A stretch of 64,000 nt of DNA from Halomonas dongshanensis (GCF_024790395.1 NZ_JAJISC010000002.1:1-64000); one strand, 5' to 3'; counted from the first letter of the stretch, positions 1 to 8,533 are shown. Numbers and translations are program-made. The notes: generated by a model from the letters alone, not told the origin.

Positions 1-404
1 AGCTAACCGAAGCCGGGCAAGAGATCCACCACAAGGCAGGCAGCCAAGTCGTCCTGGACGCTGGCGCCGAGATCACCCTCAAGGCCGGCGGCAGCTTCGT
101 CAAACTCGACCCCAGCGGCGTCACCATTGTGGGTGCGCAGGTGCGTATTAACTCGGGGGGGAGTCCGGGTAGGGGGACAGGGCAGGCGGCGCAGGAGCCT
201 CTACTGCCGAAGCAGGCGATGGCAGAAGCGCATGAAAAGGTGCTAGCACCTAAGCACACCGCTTCAAAAAAAATGTCGCTTTCTAACGTCGAAGGTTCAG
301 GCCAACGGGTGTTCCTCGTCGATGTTACGAGCGGTAGGCAGAATGGCCAGCAGGTTCGCCTGCGTAAGGGACGCGGTCAGAAGAATGGAGGGCAGCAAGG
401 ATGA
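1..404 (+). CDS. vgrG: VgrG spike protein of type VI secretion, C-terminal end only
   Basis: The open frame enters from the left edge (frame beginning at base 3) and ends at the TGA at 402–404. About 133 residues are visible. The first 45 carry the beta-helix signature of VgrG/gp5 needle tips: short hydrophobic repeats such as VVLDAGAEITLKAGG followed by FVKLDPSGVTIVG. The remaining ~85 residues are a basic, glycine-rich tail with no recognisable domain, so this is a VgrG with a short C-terminal extension rather than a large evolved effector domain. The TGA overlaps the ATG of the next gene (ATGA), which implies translational coupling with the effector. The trimeric spike is expected to carry the cargo encoded downstream. 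The N-terminal hub lies outside the window. Confidence 0.85.
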   Translation, partial: LTEAGQEIHHKAGSQVVLDAGAEITLKAGGSFVKLDPSGVTIVGAQVRINSGGSPGRGTGQAAQEPLLPKQAMAEAHEKVLAPKHTASKKMSLSNVEGSGQRVFLVDVTSGRQNGQQVRLRKGRGQKNGGQQG

Positions 405-3400
405 GTCAAGATGACCTCAAGGCGCTACAGGACGAAGATATAGAGCTGGGTGTTCGCCGCCGTGTCGAGTACGAGGACGATGAAGACGGTACCTTGGCAC
501 TGGTCATCCCCAAGCGCGAAGGCGGCGGTGAAATCGAGATACCGTTAATAGAACATGCCAGAAGCGTTGTTGAACGTACCGATGGGCATATACAGGATAA
601 TACGCTGCTGGCCGTACGCCCCCTGGCAGAAATTGGCCGCAACCGTCCTGTGCAGCAGCATGGCGTCACTACCTATACCGGTATTGCCACCGCCATGCTG
701 CGCCCTGGGTACTTATATGTATTCTTCGATAACCAGCTGTGGCGCGAGCTTGAGGTTGGCCCTGACGGTAAGCTCAGCGATGTTGATCTCGCACACTATC
801 GTGAACAAGCCGAGCAGGGAGCGACACCTAACGAGCGTGATAGCGAGGGCGAGTGGCTCGACGATATCCTACTTCCGACCATGTTGCAGGGGCAGGCAAC
901 CCTCTATAGGGTGCGACTTGCTTATAGCGAAATTGCCTGGAGCTGGCCTTATATCACCTGGCTGGAAGCGAACCCCGGGCGAATGGAAGCACGTACTTAC
1001 GCCGTAACCCATGCCCATGCTGTCATATTCAACATGGAAAGCTGGCTCTCCATGCAGACGGGCTTTCCCGCCGAGAGCATAGCGGATCAACCCGCATTGC
1101 GTGCGCGTGACCTCGGCATCGAGTTGATGCTGGCGTCTCCTGATGCCTTCACTACCGAATTTACGGCTCCCTCGGAAAACGAACTGTGCGCGAAGCTCAA
1201 AGCGCTGTGGGAACAGGCGGGTGAAACCGATCGCGCCGCTATGTTAGCGCTGGAATGCGACGCGGGCAGCGATTTACTAGACAACATCCGCGACAATGCG
1301 GGCATCGTTGCCGTGGCATTGCCTGATCCCCTGTTCACGCTGCGCCACGCCCTGGCTCAAATACATCTGTCCCAACACTATCTCGATGGTCTTGATAGCT
1401 TGCTGGCCGACAACCCCCTGGGGCATTCGGCCAAGTTGATTCGACAGGCACTTTACGTTGAGCCAAGCGGTGGAGAGGGAAACCCTCTTGCCGAGTTTCA
1501 GGAAGCTATCGACTCGGCCAAGCTTGATAGCACCTTGCAACAAGCCGAACGTGACGAAGCCGTTGCGGTGATTCGTGCTTCTCTTGATGCCCTCCAGCAG
1601 TTGGTCAGTCACAACCAACTGACGGCTGTGCTGCGCGATTTTACTAGTCATCATCAATTGGCTATTTGCGAAGGCTACGCACTTTGCGGTGACCTATTCG
1701 GGGTGTTACAGCAACTTCCCGGCGTGCTCAGCGATCAAGGAGAAGCTTCCCTTGAGGAGTACACCAAAGAATTGCTGAAGACGCTATTGTCTGACCAAGA
1801 ATTGCAATCGCTATGGAGTGTCGATGAGGATGCGTCCTCGCATGAGGATATACCGGATGGCAGTGGCAATTTTCGTTCCGACTTCCTACATCAGCTTGCC
1901 GAGGACGATAGCGATATCGATGATGCCTTAGCCGAGAGTCTTGGGCTAGAAACACTAGGATTGATCGCACAAAACCTAGCCGAACAAGATCAGGAGCAAC
2001 CGAATGCTGTACTCAACCTGCCTAATGCAGGCAAGGTAAGCGGTCTCGTCAGTACCGTACTGGGTCAATGGAGTCAAGCACTCCTTCGGGCAGCGGAGCG
2101 AGTCCATGATGATATCCAACTAATTCATCTCCGGCGTACATTTACGGCGGTAGGCGCCCATGCCAATCTGATTGATGGCAATCTGAGCGGTGAGTTGCAG
2201 GTTATGCAGCGGGGGGATGTCGACCTAACCCGCTACACCATTATCGGTGTGCACGGCGAAGGCATTGAATGGGGATTGACCGACCGCGACCGCCTCAGTG
2301 GTGCCTTCCAAACCCAACGGGACTATCTTTATGCCGACCAGATAGATCCACGAGGGAATGCCCAAACCTCGACCAGCCCCAGGCGTATGTCAGCGGAAGT
2401 CGATAGTGCCATCCATCAGGTAGCCAGACATACCTTTGTATTCGTCTTGCCTGTGGGCCATCCTGAGGCGGCTAAGGTAGCTGAGCTGCGTCTTGCCACG
2501 GTTGCCGGGCAAGTAAAGGTAGTGATTGATGGTCCGGCAGTGTCGAAATTATTGGTGGGGTTTGCGATATATAACCTTGGTCGAGAAATAATGAATGTTA
2601 ACAAAGCGGAAAGTGAAGGGTATCTCGCTTTGCACAGCTTAAAGGTAGGCAGTGCGACTGCTGATCTAGGTGCTGCTACGATGAAGTTACATGCGGTGCT
2701 TCAGCCTCATTCTATTTCTATGACTGGACGATTCATTCAGCGGCCATGGTTCGATATGAAAAATTGGCCGCTTATTGGAGCTAGGTTAACAAAGTTCGGT
2801 GCTAGCACCATAGTTCGAACAATGAGTTTGGCTAATTTCTTAGCTGGTGCAGTAACCATTGGTGTTGGCAGCTGGGAGTTACGCAATAGTTTGCAGCAAG
2901 GAAATAGTGATGCAGCTATTGGGCACGGCATAGCGGTCGCCGGTGGGATCCTTTTTCTTGCAGCTCCTTTAATGGCAGGATTAGTAATGATACCCGGATG
3001 GGGCTGGGCTCTGCTGGGGTTAGGGCTGGCCATCGGTGGATCAAGCTATGCTGCTATGAATCAGGATACCCCCTTCGAGCAGTTACTAAAGCGAGGGCCT
3101 TTGGGCACGCACCCCGAGAGCTACACGGCATCCGCTGACGATACCATTTACTATCCCCAGCTTTTGACACAGCTCAGCCCCATTAATATCGATGTAGTCC
3201 TCTATGGCAGCCTAAATCGCTCAGAACAGCTATCCTTGCTTGACAGTGTATGGGAATCGACTACGAACAATCCCAGTAACCGTGATTATGTCGTGACCAT
3301 TAGTACACCACTCATTAGCCGTTACAAAATCGGTGAGACATTGAACCTGGGGGTTCAGGAGCTAGAGCAGACGGATACTGGTACCATCACCCCGCTCGGC

Positions 3401-3784
3401 ACCTACGAACAACTGTCGTATATCACGGGGGCGCCAGAGCCCTTTGAAATTGGAAAACGCCAGCTACTACCACAGCAAAGCGCCGTACGCTTTCTGGTTA
3501 AGCGCAAAGTCGCCGAAGAAAGCTTTGATATGGGAGCGACCTCTTTAACCTCTACGTCACGACTTCGCATCGCCCTACAAGCCCGAGTTGAGTGGGAATT
3601 GGGAGAGATGGTGCTGCCCACCCCAATGTTAAAAGAGTACGAGCCCTACGCAGAAGGTCAACATGATGCGCTACCAGCACGGTCATACCGTACGGTAAAT
3701 AATCCGGTCGCTAATTTTATCAACTCCTTGACAGGGCGAATCCAAGATCCACGCTATTGGTACATCGAGGAGTTTCAGGTATGA
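401..3784 (+). CDS. VasX/BTH_I2691-like type VI secretion effector
   Basis: This 1127-residue protein is coupled to vgrG by an ATGA overlap. Residues ~90–200 contain the GYLYVFFDNQLWRELEV-type segment typical of the N-terminal region of VasX-like T6SS effectors, a trafficking module found in large cargo proteins. A long, mostly soluble alpha-helical middle follows. Residues ~810–885 form a strongly hydrophobic block of two or three membrane segments (around FLAGAVTIGVGSW and GWGWALLGLGLAIGGSSYA). The last ~240 residues are polar. This layout matches pore-forming or membrane-inserting effectors such as VasX; the membrane target is inferred. Position between vgrG and a small membrane protein supports a cargo role. 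I could not identify an enzymatic motif. Confidence 0.75.
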   Translation: MSQDDLKALQDEDIELGVRRRVEYEDDEDGTLALVIPKREGGGEIEIPLIEHARSVVERTDGHIQDNTLLAVRPLAEIGRNRPVQQHGVTTYTGIATAMLRPGYLYVFFDNQLWRELEVGPDGKLSDVDLAHYREQAEQGATPNERDSEGEWLDDILLPTMLQGQATLYRVRLAYSEIAWSWPYITWLEANPGRMEARTYAVTHAHAVIFNMESWLSMQTGFPAESIADQPALRARDLGIELMLASPDAFTTEFTAPSENELCAKLKALWEQAGETDRAAMLALECDAGSDLLDNIRDNAGIVAVALPDPLFTLRHALAQIHLSQHYLDGLDSLLADNPLGHSAKLIRQALYVEPSGGEGNPLAEFQEAIDSAKLDSTLQQAERDEAVAVIRASLDALQQLVSHNQLTAVLRDFTSHHQLAICEGYALCGDLFGVLQQLPGVLSDQGEASLEEYTKELLKTLLSDQELQSLWSVDEDASSHEDIPDGSGNFRSDFLHQLAEDDSDIDDALAESLGLETLGLIAQNLAEQDQEQPNAVLNLPNAGKVSGLVSTVLGQWSQALLRAAERVHDDIQLIHLRRTFTAVGAHANLIDGNLSGELQVMQRGDVDLTRYTIIGVHGEGIEWGLTDRDRLSGAFQTQRDYLYADQIDPRGNAQTSTSPRRMSAEVDSAIHQVARHTFVFVLPVGHPEAAKVAELRLATVAGQVKVVIDGPAVSKLLVGFAIYNLGREIMNVNKAESEGYLALHSLKVGSATADLGAATMKLHAVLQPHSISMTGRFIQRPWFDMKNWPLIGARLTKFGASTIVRTMSLANFLAGAVTIGVGSWELRNSLQQGNSDAAIGHGIAVAGGILFLAAPLMAGLVMIPGWGWALLGLGLAIGGSSYAAMNQDTPFEQLLKRGPLGTHPESYTASADDTIYYPQLLTQLSPINIDVVLYGSLNRSEQLSLLDSVWESTTNNPSNRDYVVTISTPLISRYKIGETLNLGVQELEQTDTGTITPLGTYEQLSYITGAPEPFEIGKRQLLPQQSAVRFLVKRKVAEESFDMGATSLTSTSRLRIALQARVEWELGEMVLPTPMLKEYEPYAEGQHDALPARSYRTVNNPVANFINSLTGRIQDPRYWYIEEFQV

Positions 3785-4833
3785 GTGAGAATACCTCCAA
3801 ATCTTACAGCTCTACGGTTTACCGTGCTGATAAAATTCCAAAAATACCTGCGCCCACTAAAAAACGCGAGCGGATTGGAGAAGAATTGCTGCCTTATGGC
3901 AACTATGCAGAAATAAATCCTTATAATAAAATATGCGAAGATGCAGAGTTTGTTCAGAAGTGGGGTGTAGAGGATAGTAGTTTATACGAAATAGATGATT
4001 CCTGGAATCATCAAAAAATTCAGTTTCTTAGTAATAGCTCGATAGCTTTAATGGGGTTTTCAGTAATTCCATATTTGGTGGTTTTGGTTTTAGGAGGGAT
4101 TTGGCTCTTTTTTATCATAGAGATTTCCCGATTCGAGGGTGCGTTAAGTGTTTTTTATACTCTTTTTTTTTCTATTTTAGGTTATATTGGGATTTTTGTA
4201 ATCGGCCCTTTTTTGACAAGAGCAATAATGAGTGGCGTAGTTGTTTTTTTAACTCCTTTTAATTCCTTTTTTAAAGGTAAAGAAGACGCTTACTTAAAAA
4301 GTCGACAAAGTGAGTTCAACCGCCAAACCGGCATGGCGAGCTTCTCCCAAGGTAAAAAAAAGCAGCCACTCGTTGCACCCTTCATCGAATTTGATGGTTA
4401 CGTCGAGCGCGTGGTACAGCGGGGCGGTATCTTCTATCGGTTGATGTTCGTGCATCGCTATACCGGTAAGCAGTTCAGCCAGACTTCCCTTAGTACCATC
4501 GTCGATCATAAGCACGAAGTGCATGCCCTCTGGGATATGCTACAGCGCTATATGGATGTAAGTCAGCCATTGCCCGATGTGCCACGCCTGGAACCTTTCC
4601 GCCATCTTGACCCCACCACAGCCGAACACGACAGGCAAACTGGGCGCAACCCTCGATACTGGCGCGACCTCGATTTGGAAGCCTGGAAAGCAAACGAAGG
4701 GGCAAAACTGCGACAAGCGCAAATCGATTTTCCATGGGGCCGCCAGCGCTGTCAGCTCACCCCACAGCTCGGCAAAATCGATATGGAAGCTTATCAGGCT
4801 AAAAAAGCGGCTGCAGCGGCAGAAAGTATTTAA
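3781..4833 (+). CDS. Membrane protein of the T6SS effector locus (DUF6708-like)
   Basis: This 350-residue protein starts at an ATG that overlaps the stop of the effector gene (ATGA). A TTG 24 bases upstream is also possible but less likely. Residues ~88–163 form two to four membrane segments rich in Ile, Phe and Val. Both flanks are charged and presumably cytoplasmic. The C-terminal third contains aromatic and basic motifs such as NPRYWRDLDLEAWKAN. Layout and location resemble the DUF6708 proteins commonly encoded next to VasX/BTH_I2691-type effectors. It may be the immunity or a helper protein for the effector, but this is inference from neighbourhood. The membrane-coding part (~4000–4330) is markedly AT-rich compared with its neighbours, a sign of recent transfer. 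Confidence 0.55.
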   Translation: MSENTSKSYSSTVYRADKIPKIPAPTKKRERIGEELLPYGNYAEINPYNKICEDAEFVQKWGVEDSSLYEIDDSWNHQKIQFLSNSSIALMGFSVIPYLVVLVLGGIWLFFIIEISRFEGALSVFYTLFFSILGYIGIFVIGPFLTRAIMSGVVVFLTPFNSFFKGKEDAYLKSRQSEFNRQTGMASFSQGKKKQPLVAPFIEFDGYVERVVQRGGIFYRLMFVHRYTGKQFSQTSLSTIVDHKHEVHALWDMLQRYMDVSQPLPDVPRLEPFRHLDPTTAEHDRQTGRNPRYWRDLDLEAWKANEGAKLRQAQIDFPWGRQRCQLTPQLGKIDMEAYQAKKAAAAAESI

Positions 4834-4854
4834 CTCTCAACCTGACATAAGCCG

Positions 4855-5301
4855 GTGAAGCCCCGCACTGCGCTGCACACCCCACTGGTGGTAGCCCGGG
4901 TAGGGAGAAGGCGACGCAAGGTCCGCTGTTGCCAGGATGGGCGCTATGCGTTGATAGAGTTGGCGCCGCTAGCGGTTCAAACTCGAACGATCCTATTCAA
5001 CGAGATAGTTGACGTGGGCCGCTACTGGTCGCTCATCAAAGACGAACGTCAACCCCACTTACAGCGCGAAGGCCCTTGGTTGTTAAGCATTCCGGACCGG
5101 CTGGATCAGTTACACCAGGTTGATGAAGCTCGTTGGCATGCCTTGCATGGTGAACCGGAAGTTATGCAACTAACGGCTGAGCTGGTTGATTTTGCACCGT
5201 CGTTATTTGAGGGAATATGCTCGTGTGAGCGTCCTCGTCATGTGGCAGGCGCGCTGATGCAAGCCACAAATTATGGTTTGACGGCTATTGTCGACAGGTG
5301 A
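4855..5301 (+). CDS. Short DUF4123-like T6SS adaptor, probably truncated
   Basis: The 148-residue frame begins with GTG 22 bases after the previous stop. The stretch from YALIELAPLAVQT through YWSLIKDE to GPWLLSIPDRL resembles the start of DUF4123 (Tap-1/TEC) adaptors, which load effectors onto VgrG and usually read YALIDGA…GPYLV. Family members are typically 250–300 residues with a further C-terminal part, so this copy is about half length. Its first ~25 residues (rich in Arg and Val) do not look like a normal adaptor N-terminus. It may be a decayed remnant. The stop lies only 8 bases before a 16-bp tandem duplication. The match is made by eye and is moderate at best. Confidence 0.4.
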   Translation: MKPRTALHTPLVVARVGRRRRKVRCCQDGRYALIELAPLAVQTRTILFNEIVDVGRYWSLIKDERQPHLQREGPWLLSIPDRLDQLHQVDEARWHALHGEPEVMQLTAELVDFAPSLFEGICSCERPRHVAGALMQATNYGLTAIVDR

Positions 5302-5308
5302 GCCTTTG

Positions 5309-5340
5309 CTTCCAATACCCATGTCTTCCAATACCCATGT
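5309..5340 (+). repeat. 16-bp perfect tandem duplication
   Basis: The unit CTTCCAATACCCATGT occurs twice back to back (5309–5324 and 5325–5340). Because 16 is not a multiple of three, it shifts the reading frame. It lies at the junction between the DUF4123-like frame and the next small gene, and it creates the first ATG available to that gene. Confidence 0.9.
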
Positions 5341-5602
5341 GCCCGCCTATCTAGATGCGGGGCTTGCGGAATTACCGATTATCGACTTGATGCGAATCGG
5401 CACCCAACCTAATGTCGAAGAGTGGCTGGATGGCGAAACATGGAAGCAAGCCACCGACAGCGCTGTCGAGGTAGGTAAGGATAAGCTCAAGGGGGCGGGA
5501 GCGGCCATTTCAAGCGGGGCACAGGCAGCGGCCGAGGCCGTGGGGGAGGGTATCAGTGCTGTAGAACAAGCCCTATCGCGGTTAACGCAGCACAGGCGTT
5601 AG
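5321..5602 (+). CDS. Small alanine-rich protein of unknown function in the T6SS cluster
   Basis: The frame gives 93 residues from the ATG at 5321, or 104 from a TTG at 5288. Neither start has a clear ribosome binding site. The N-terminal half contains PAYLDAGLAELPIIDLMRIG. The C-terminal half is an amphipathic, Ala/Gly/Glu-rich helix (KDKLKGAGAAISSGAQAAAE), which could form a coiled coil or a membrane-associated helix. I do not recognise a family. The start sits inside a 16-bp tandem duplication. Deleting one copy would put this frame in register with the preceding DUF4123-like frame, although a TGA would still separate them. It could therefore be the detached C-terminal part of an older, longer gene. 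Confidence 0.4.
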   Translation: MSSNTHVPAYLDAGLAELPIIDLMRIGTQPNVEEWLDGETWKQATDSAVEVGKDKLKGAGAAISSGAQAAAEAVGEGISAVEQALSRLTQHRR

Positions 5603-5610
5603 GAGTCACT

Positions 5611-6807
5611 ATGCGTCGAGTTCGATGGACAATCGCCATACTGGTCATTGCAATAGCCGGATATGTCATAGGGAGTGGAGGTATGTGGGAGCGCATCAGC
5701 AACGATTTTACGAAGGAAGATACTCCTTATGGGCCTGGGGATTTTCGAATTCGTGGCGAGCAAATTTTATCGATGAAGCTAACGAACCCAGAAGTTACTA
5801 CTAAGCCTATTGAGGAGCGTAGTGACCCAAATCGGGCTGAGTTTACCGAGAGTTGGATGTATGGCCCAGGAGAATCAGCCAATCGTCGCACCGCACGCAT
5901 TCTTGGTGGTTCGCTGGAGCAAGGCATAGAGAGGCGCTTCGAAGAGTACGCACAGCAGGCAGATTGGTGGCTTTCTCCTGACTGGAATACGCTTTATCTT
6001 GCGACAGGCTGGGCAGATCGTTCTATTAACAAGCCCCAAGGACAGCGCTATCACCCTCAGCTTACTCAGCTATTTAAATCCACTGACCAGGGCGAGTCCT
6101 GGGAAAAAATGCGCTGGCCCGAGCATCAGAACATCTCGGCGCTGCGCTTTCTGGATGCCCAGCGCGGCTATCTGATCGGCTGGGGCCCCCATATTTGGCG
6201 TACCGAAGATGGCGGTGAGTATTGGGAGGAAATTCCAGTGCCAACAGGGGCACGCAACCCTGAAGACGAACGCCAGCGTTTCGATCTGGTTGCACTGGAC
6301 CAGGATGATGTCTTGCGCATGGCGTTCTTTGATGAGGCCCGTGGCGAAAGTGTCATCTACTCTCTCCCTTGGGGCGAAGACGAACCGGTCTTCGAAGTGG
6401 CCATAGGTGATTACGGGGTGAACGACATCGCCGCTAATGAGCAGGGCGAGGTCTATATTCTGGCCCGCAAGGGGCGCCCCATGTCCTTGATGCCCAGGGA
6501 ACAATTGGTTCACCACCCCAGCTCTGTTTGGCATTGGGATGGCGATCAGCTAGCCGAGCTGCATGAATTCGATAGCGATATTGTGGGCTATGCCTTATAT
6601 ATCACGCCGGAAGAAGGGTTGTTGTTCGATGGAGTTAACGAAGGCAGCCTGTTGGGCCAAGATGTCACCGCCGTTAGCTACGACGGCGGCGGCGATTGGA
6701 AAATAGAAAACGAAGGTCGAAGCGCCGAGGGTGGCTATTACGATACCCGCACAGGCGAACGGTGGCGTGTCTCTGGTTATTCGCTTTATCGGCGGGAGAT
6801 TCCCTGA
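5611..6807 (+). CDS. Membrane-anchored BNR/Asp-box repeat protein, candidate T6SS immunity protein
   Basis: This 398-residue protein begins 8 bases after the previous stop. Residues 1–24 form one hydrophobic segment (WTIAILVIAIAGYVIGSG) after a basic start, consistent with a signal anchor that exposes the rest to the periplasm. The body has three Asp-box (BNR) motifs typical of beta-propellers: STDQGESW near residue 156, RTEDGGEYW near 196 and SYDGGGDW near 355. No sialidase catalytic residues were recognised, so it is probably a binding protein rather than an enzyme. BNR-type propellers occur as periplasmic immunity proteins in some T6SS loci. Its place between effector genes fits that role, but the partner toxin is unknown. 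Confidence 0.6.
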   Translation: MRRVRWTIAILVIAIAGYVIGSGGMWERISNDFTKEDTPYGPGDFRIRGEQILSMKLTNPEVTTKPIEERSDPNRAEFTESWMYGPGESANRRTARILGGSLEQGIERRFEEYAQQADWWLSPDWNTLYLATGWADRSINKPQGQRYHPQLTQLFKSTDQGESWEKMRWPEHQNISALRFLDAQRGYLIGWGPHIWRTEDGGEYWEEIPVPTGARNPEDERQRFDLVALDQDDVLRMAFFDEARGESVIYSLPWGEDEPVFEVAIGDYGVNDIAANEQGEVYILARKGRPMSLMPREQLVHHPSSVWHWDGDQLAELHEFDSDIVGYALYITPEEGLLFDGVNEGSLLGQDVTAVSYDGGGDWKIENEGRSAEGGYYDTRTGERWRVSGYSLYRREIP

Positions 6808-6975
6808 ATAATGCGACTACCCTTACGGCCTGAGCGCCCTGGCACTGAAATTGCAATGGGCCTGACGTCGAATGCCCTACACAAGGAAGCGCAGCGCCAC
6901 TTGGACCTGAATAGCATCGGATAGAGACCATCGGATAGAAGCAGTCGCTGAACTTGGAACACGGCTATACCGAAC
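6808..6975 (+). other. Intergenic stretch with a 37-codon frame and probable rhs debris
   Basis: An ATG at 6811 opens a 37-codon frame ending at 6924 that resembles nothing I recognise and lacks a good ribosome binding site. From about 6948 to 6980, frame 3 reads LNLEHGYTERD before a TAG at 6981. This looks like Rhs repeat sequence and lies in a different frame from the rhs tip that begins at 6976. The simplest reading is that a larger rhs gene once extended here and has lost its 5' part and its frame. Confidence 0.35.
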
Positions 6976-8301
6976 GTGACTAGTTGGAATCGCCTCATCC
7001 TGTGCGTCGCGCAATCAGGGTACCAGCACGACGCCCTAGGCCGGATGAACTTCCGCGCCCTGCAGGGCGATCAAGCCAAAGTGATAGCGTATAGCTACGA
7101 TGCCGCCGGCCGCCTCACCGGCAGCCAGCACGGCGACCAGGCCCACCGCTACGTGGTGGATGCCGCAGGCAACCCCCTCGACGGCCAGCAACCCGTCACC
7201 AATAACCGCGTGACTCAACATAAGTGCGCCCGCTACCGGTATGACGGTGCAGGCAACCTGATCGAAAAACACGCCGCCAACGGTGACCGCTTGACTATGG
7301 GGTACGACGGCGCCAACCGCCTGGTAAGCCTCACCCGCACCCGCGAACTTGGTCAGACGACCCAGGCCACCTACCGCTACGACGCCTTGGGCCGACGCAT
7401 CAGCAAAACCGTGCATCACGACAACGGCACTACCGCTACCACCCACTACGGCTGGGACGGCGACCGCATCGTGCACGAAGAGACCGACAACCAACGCACG
7501 ACCATCGTGTATGAACCGGGCAGCTTCGTGCCGATGCTACGCATCGATGAGACCCTGCACGGCCAGCGCCTCAGCGCCTTCGTCACCGATGCGATTGGAA
7601 CACCGATGCAGCTCATCGCCGCCAACGGCGATACCCACTGGCAAGCTCTGCCCGACGACTGGGCAGCGGTGAGAAACGAACGCGGCAACACCACCCAGCC
7701 CATTCGGTTCCAAGGCCAGTGGCAGGATGAAGAGAGTGGACTCTACTACAACCGGCATCGGTATTATGATCCGCAGCAGGGGCGGTATATTAGTCAGGAT
7801 CCGATTAGGTTGCGGGGTGGTGGGAATTTGTATGGGTATGTGGGCAATCCTACGGGGGTAGTAGATCCATTAGGGTTATTCGCAGCCATTGGCTGTCCTG
7901 ACGATCAAGGTGCTTTTGATGGCGCGGTAGATGGTGTTTTGTCTTTAGGTAAAGGTCTGCAGAGATTTTTTAGATACGCAGCTAGAAGCGTTGGTTTTTA
8001 CGGATTAGATGAAGCAAGAAATGCTAATAGAGAAGGGCATATTATAGATGCTGCTGTAAAGGAGTATTTCACTAATCCTGAGGCTAGGGAGTTGGCGAAT
8101 TCAGCTATAGTCCATGAGGCACGACAAGCTGAAAATTATTGTGATTATAATCAAGGAAGGGTTATTTCCAGATTAGGCGTTGGATTAAGGCTAAGCCCTT
8201 TGGGAGCATTAGCAACAATGGGAGATATCTCATATGGCGTTGAACAAGGTAGTCGTACAGTAGATGAGATTTTAGGGGATGGTATATATGGACCTAAATA
8301 A
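6976..8301 (+). CDS. Orphan Rhs tip with unrecognised C-terminal toxin domain
   Basis: The frame opens at a GTG without a ribosome binding site and codes for 441 residues. Typical Rhs proteins exceed 1300, so this is a 5'-truncated copy. Residues ~15–300 are Rhs/YD-repeat core (YDAAGRLTG, YRYDALGRRISK, GLYYNRHRYYDPQQGRYIS). They end in the self-cleavage region QDPIRL…DPLGL near residues 274–300, with both Asp residues of the Rhs autoprotease present. Immediately after DPLGL, composition drops sharply in GC. The last ~140 residues are a variable domain I do not recognise (EGHIIDAAVKEYF, VHEARQAENYCDYN, a hydrophobic SPLGALATMG). This is the usual position of the toxin. Orphan rhs tips like this serve as a reservoir that can recombine with a full-length rhs gene. 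Expression on its own is doubtful. Confidence 0.8.
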   Translation: MTSWNRLILCVAQSGYQHDALGRMNFRALQGDQAKVIAYSYDAAGRLTGSQHGDQAHRYVVDAAGNPLDGQQPVTNNRVTQHKCARYRYDGAGNLIEKHAANGDRLTMGYDGANRLVSLTRTRELGQTTQATYRYDALGRRISKTVHHDNGTTATTHYGWDGDRIVHEETDNQRTTIVYEPGSFVPMLRIDETLHGQRLSAFVTDAIGTPMQLIAANGDTHWQALPDDWAAVRNERGNTTQPIRFQGQWQDEESGLYYNRHRYYDPQQGRYISQDPIRLRGGGNLYGYVGNPTGVVDPLGLFAAIGCPDDQGAFDGAVDGVLSLGKGLQRFFRYAARSVGFYGLDEARNANREGHIIDAAVKEYFTNPEARELANSAIVHEARQAENYCDYNQGRVISRLGVGLRLSPLGALATMGDISYGVEQGSRTVDEILGDGIYGPK

Positions 8302-8533
8302 TACTTTAAGCAATAAAGGGTTTTTTTGTGTTTTTTTTATTGTATTTTGTTTAAGCGTTCCTTTAAATTTATATTTTGCATTTTTTTGGATTGTGGCTTT
8401 TATTTTTTTATTGTTCTTTATTCCAATGCTTGGGTTGAAGCCTAGGATTATAAAGAATGGCTGGTTAGCATTTTTTGGGGGATATTACACCTCTGCTATT
8501 TTAGCAATATTGTGTGCGATTTTTTACTATTAG
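8288..8533 (+). CDS. Small membrane protein, candidate immunity protein for the Rhs toxin
   Basis: This 81-residue protein starts at an ATG 9 bases after AGGGG (8274–8278) and overlaps the end of the rhs frame by 14 bases. An ATG at 8279 lies too close to that site. The sequence is almost entirely hydrophobic, with about three membrane segments (FFCVFFIVFCLSVPL, FFWIVAFIFLLFFI, YYTSAILAILCAIFYY). It is very AT-rich, like the toxin tail. Immunity genes normally follow the Rhs toxin tail directly and share its composition, so this is the natural immunity candidate. A membrane location would suggest that the toxin acts on or at the inner membrane, which is inference. Confidence 0.6.
   Translation: MDLNNTLSNKGFFCVFFIVFCLSVPLNLYFAFFWIVAFIFLLFFIPMLGLKPRIIKNGWLAFFGGYYTSAILAILCAIFYY

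Noticed and set aside
6811..6924. 37-codon open frame before the rhs tip
   Set aside because: It has no good ribosome site and no similarity I can name. Kept only as part of the described intergenic stretch.
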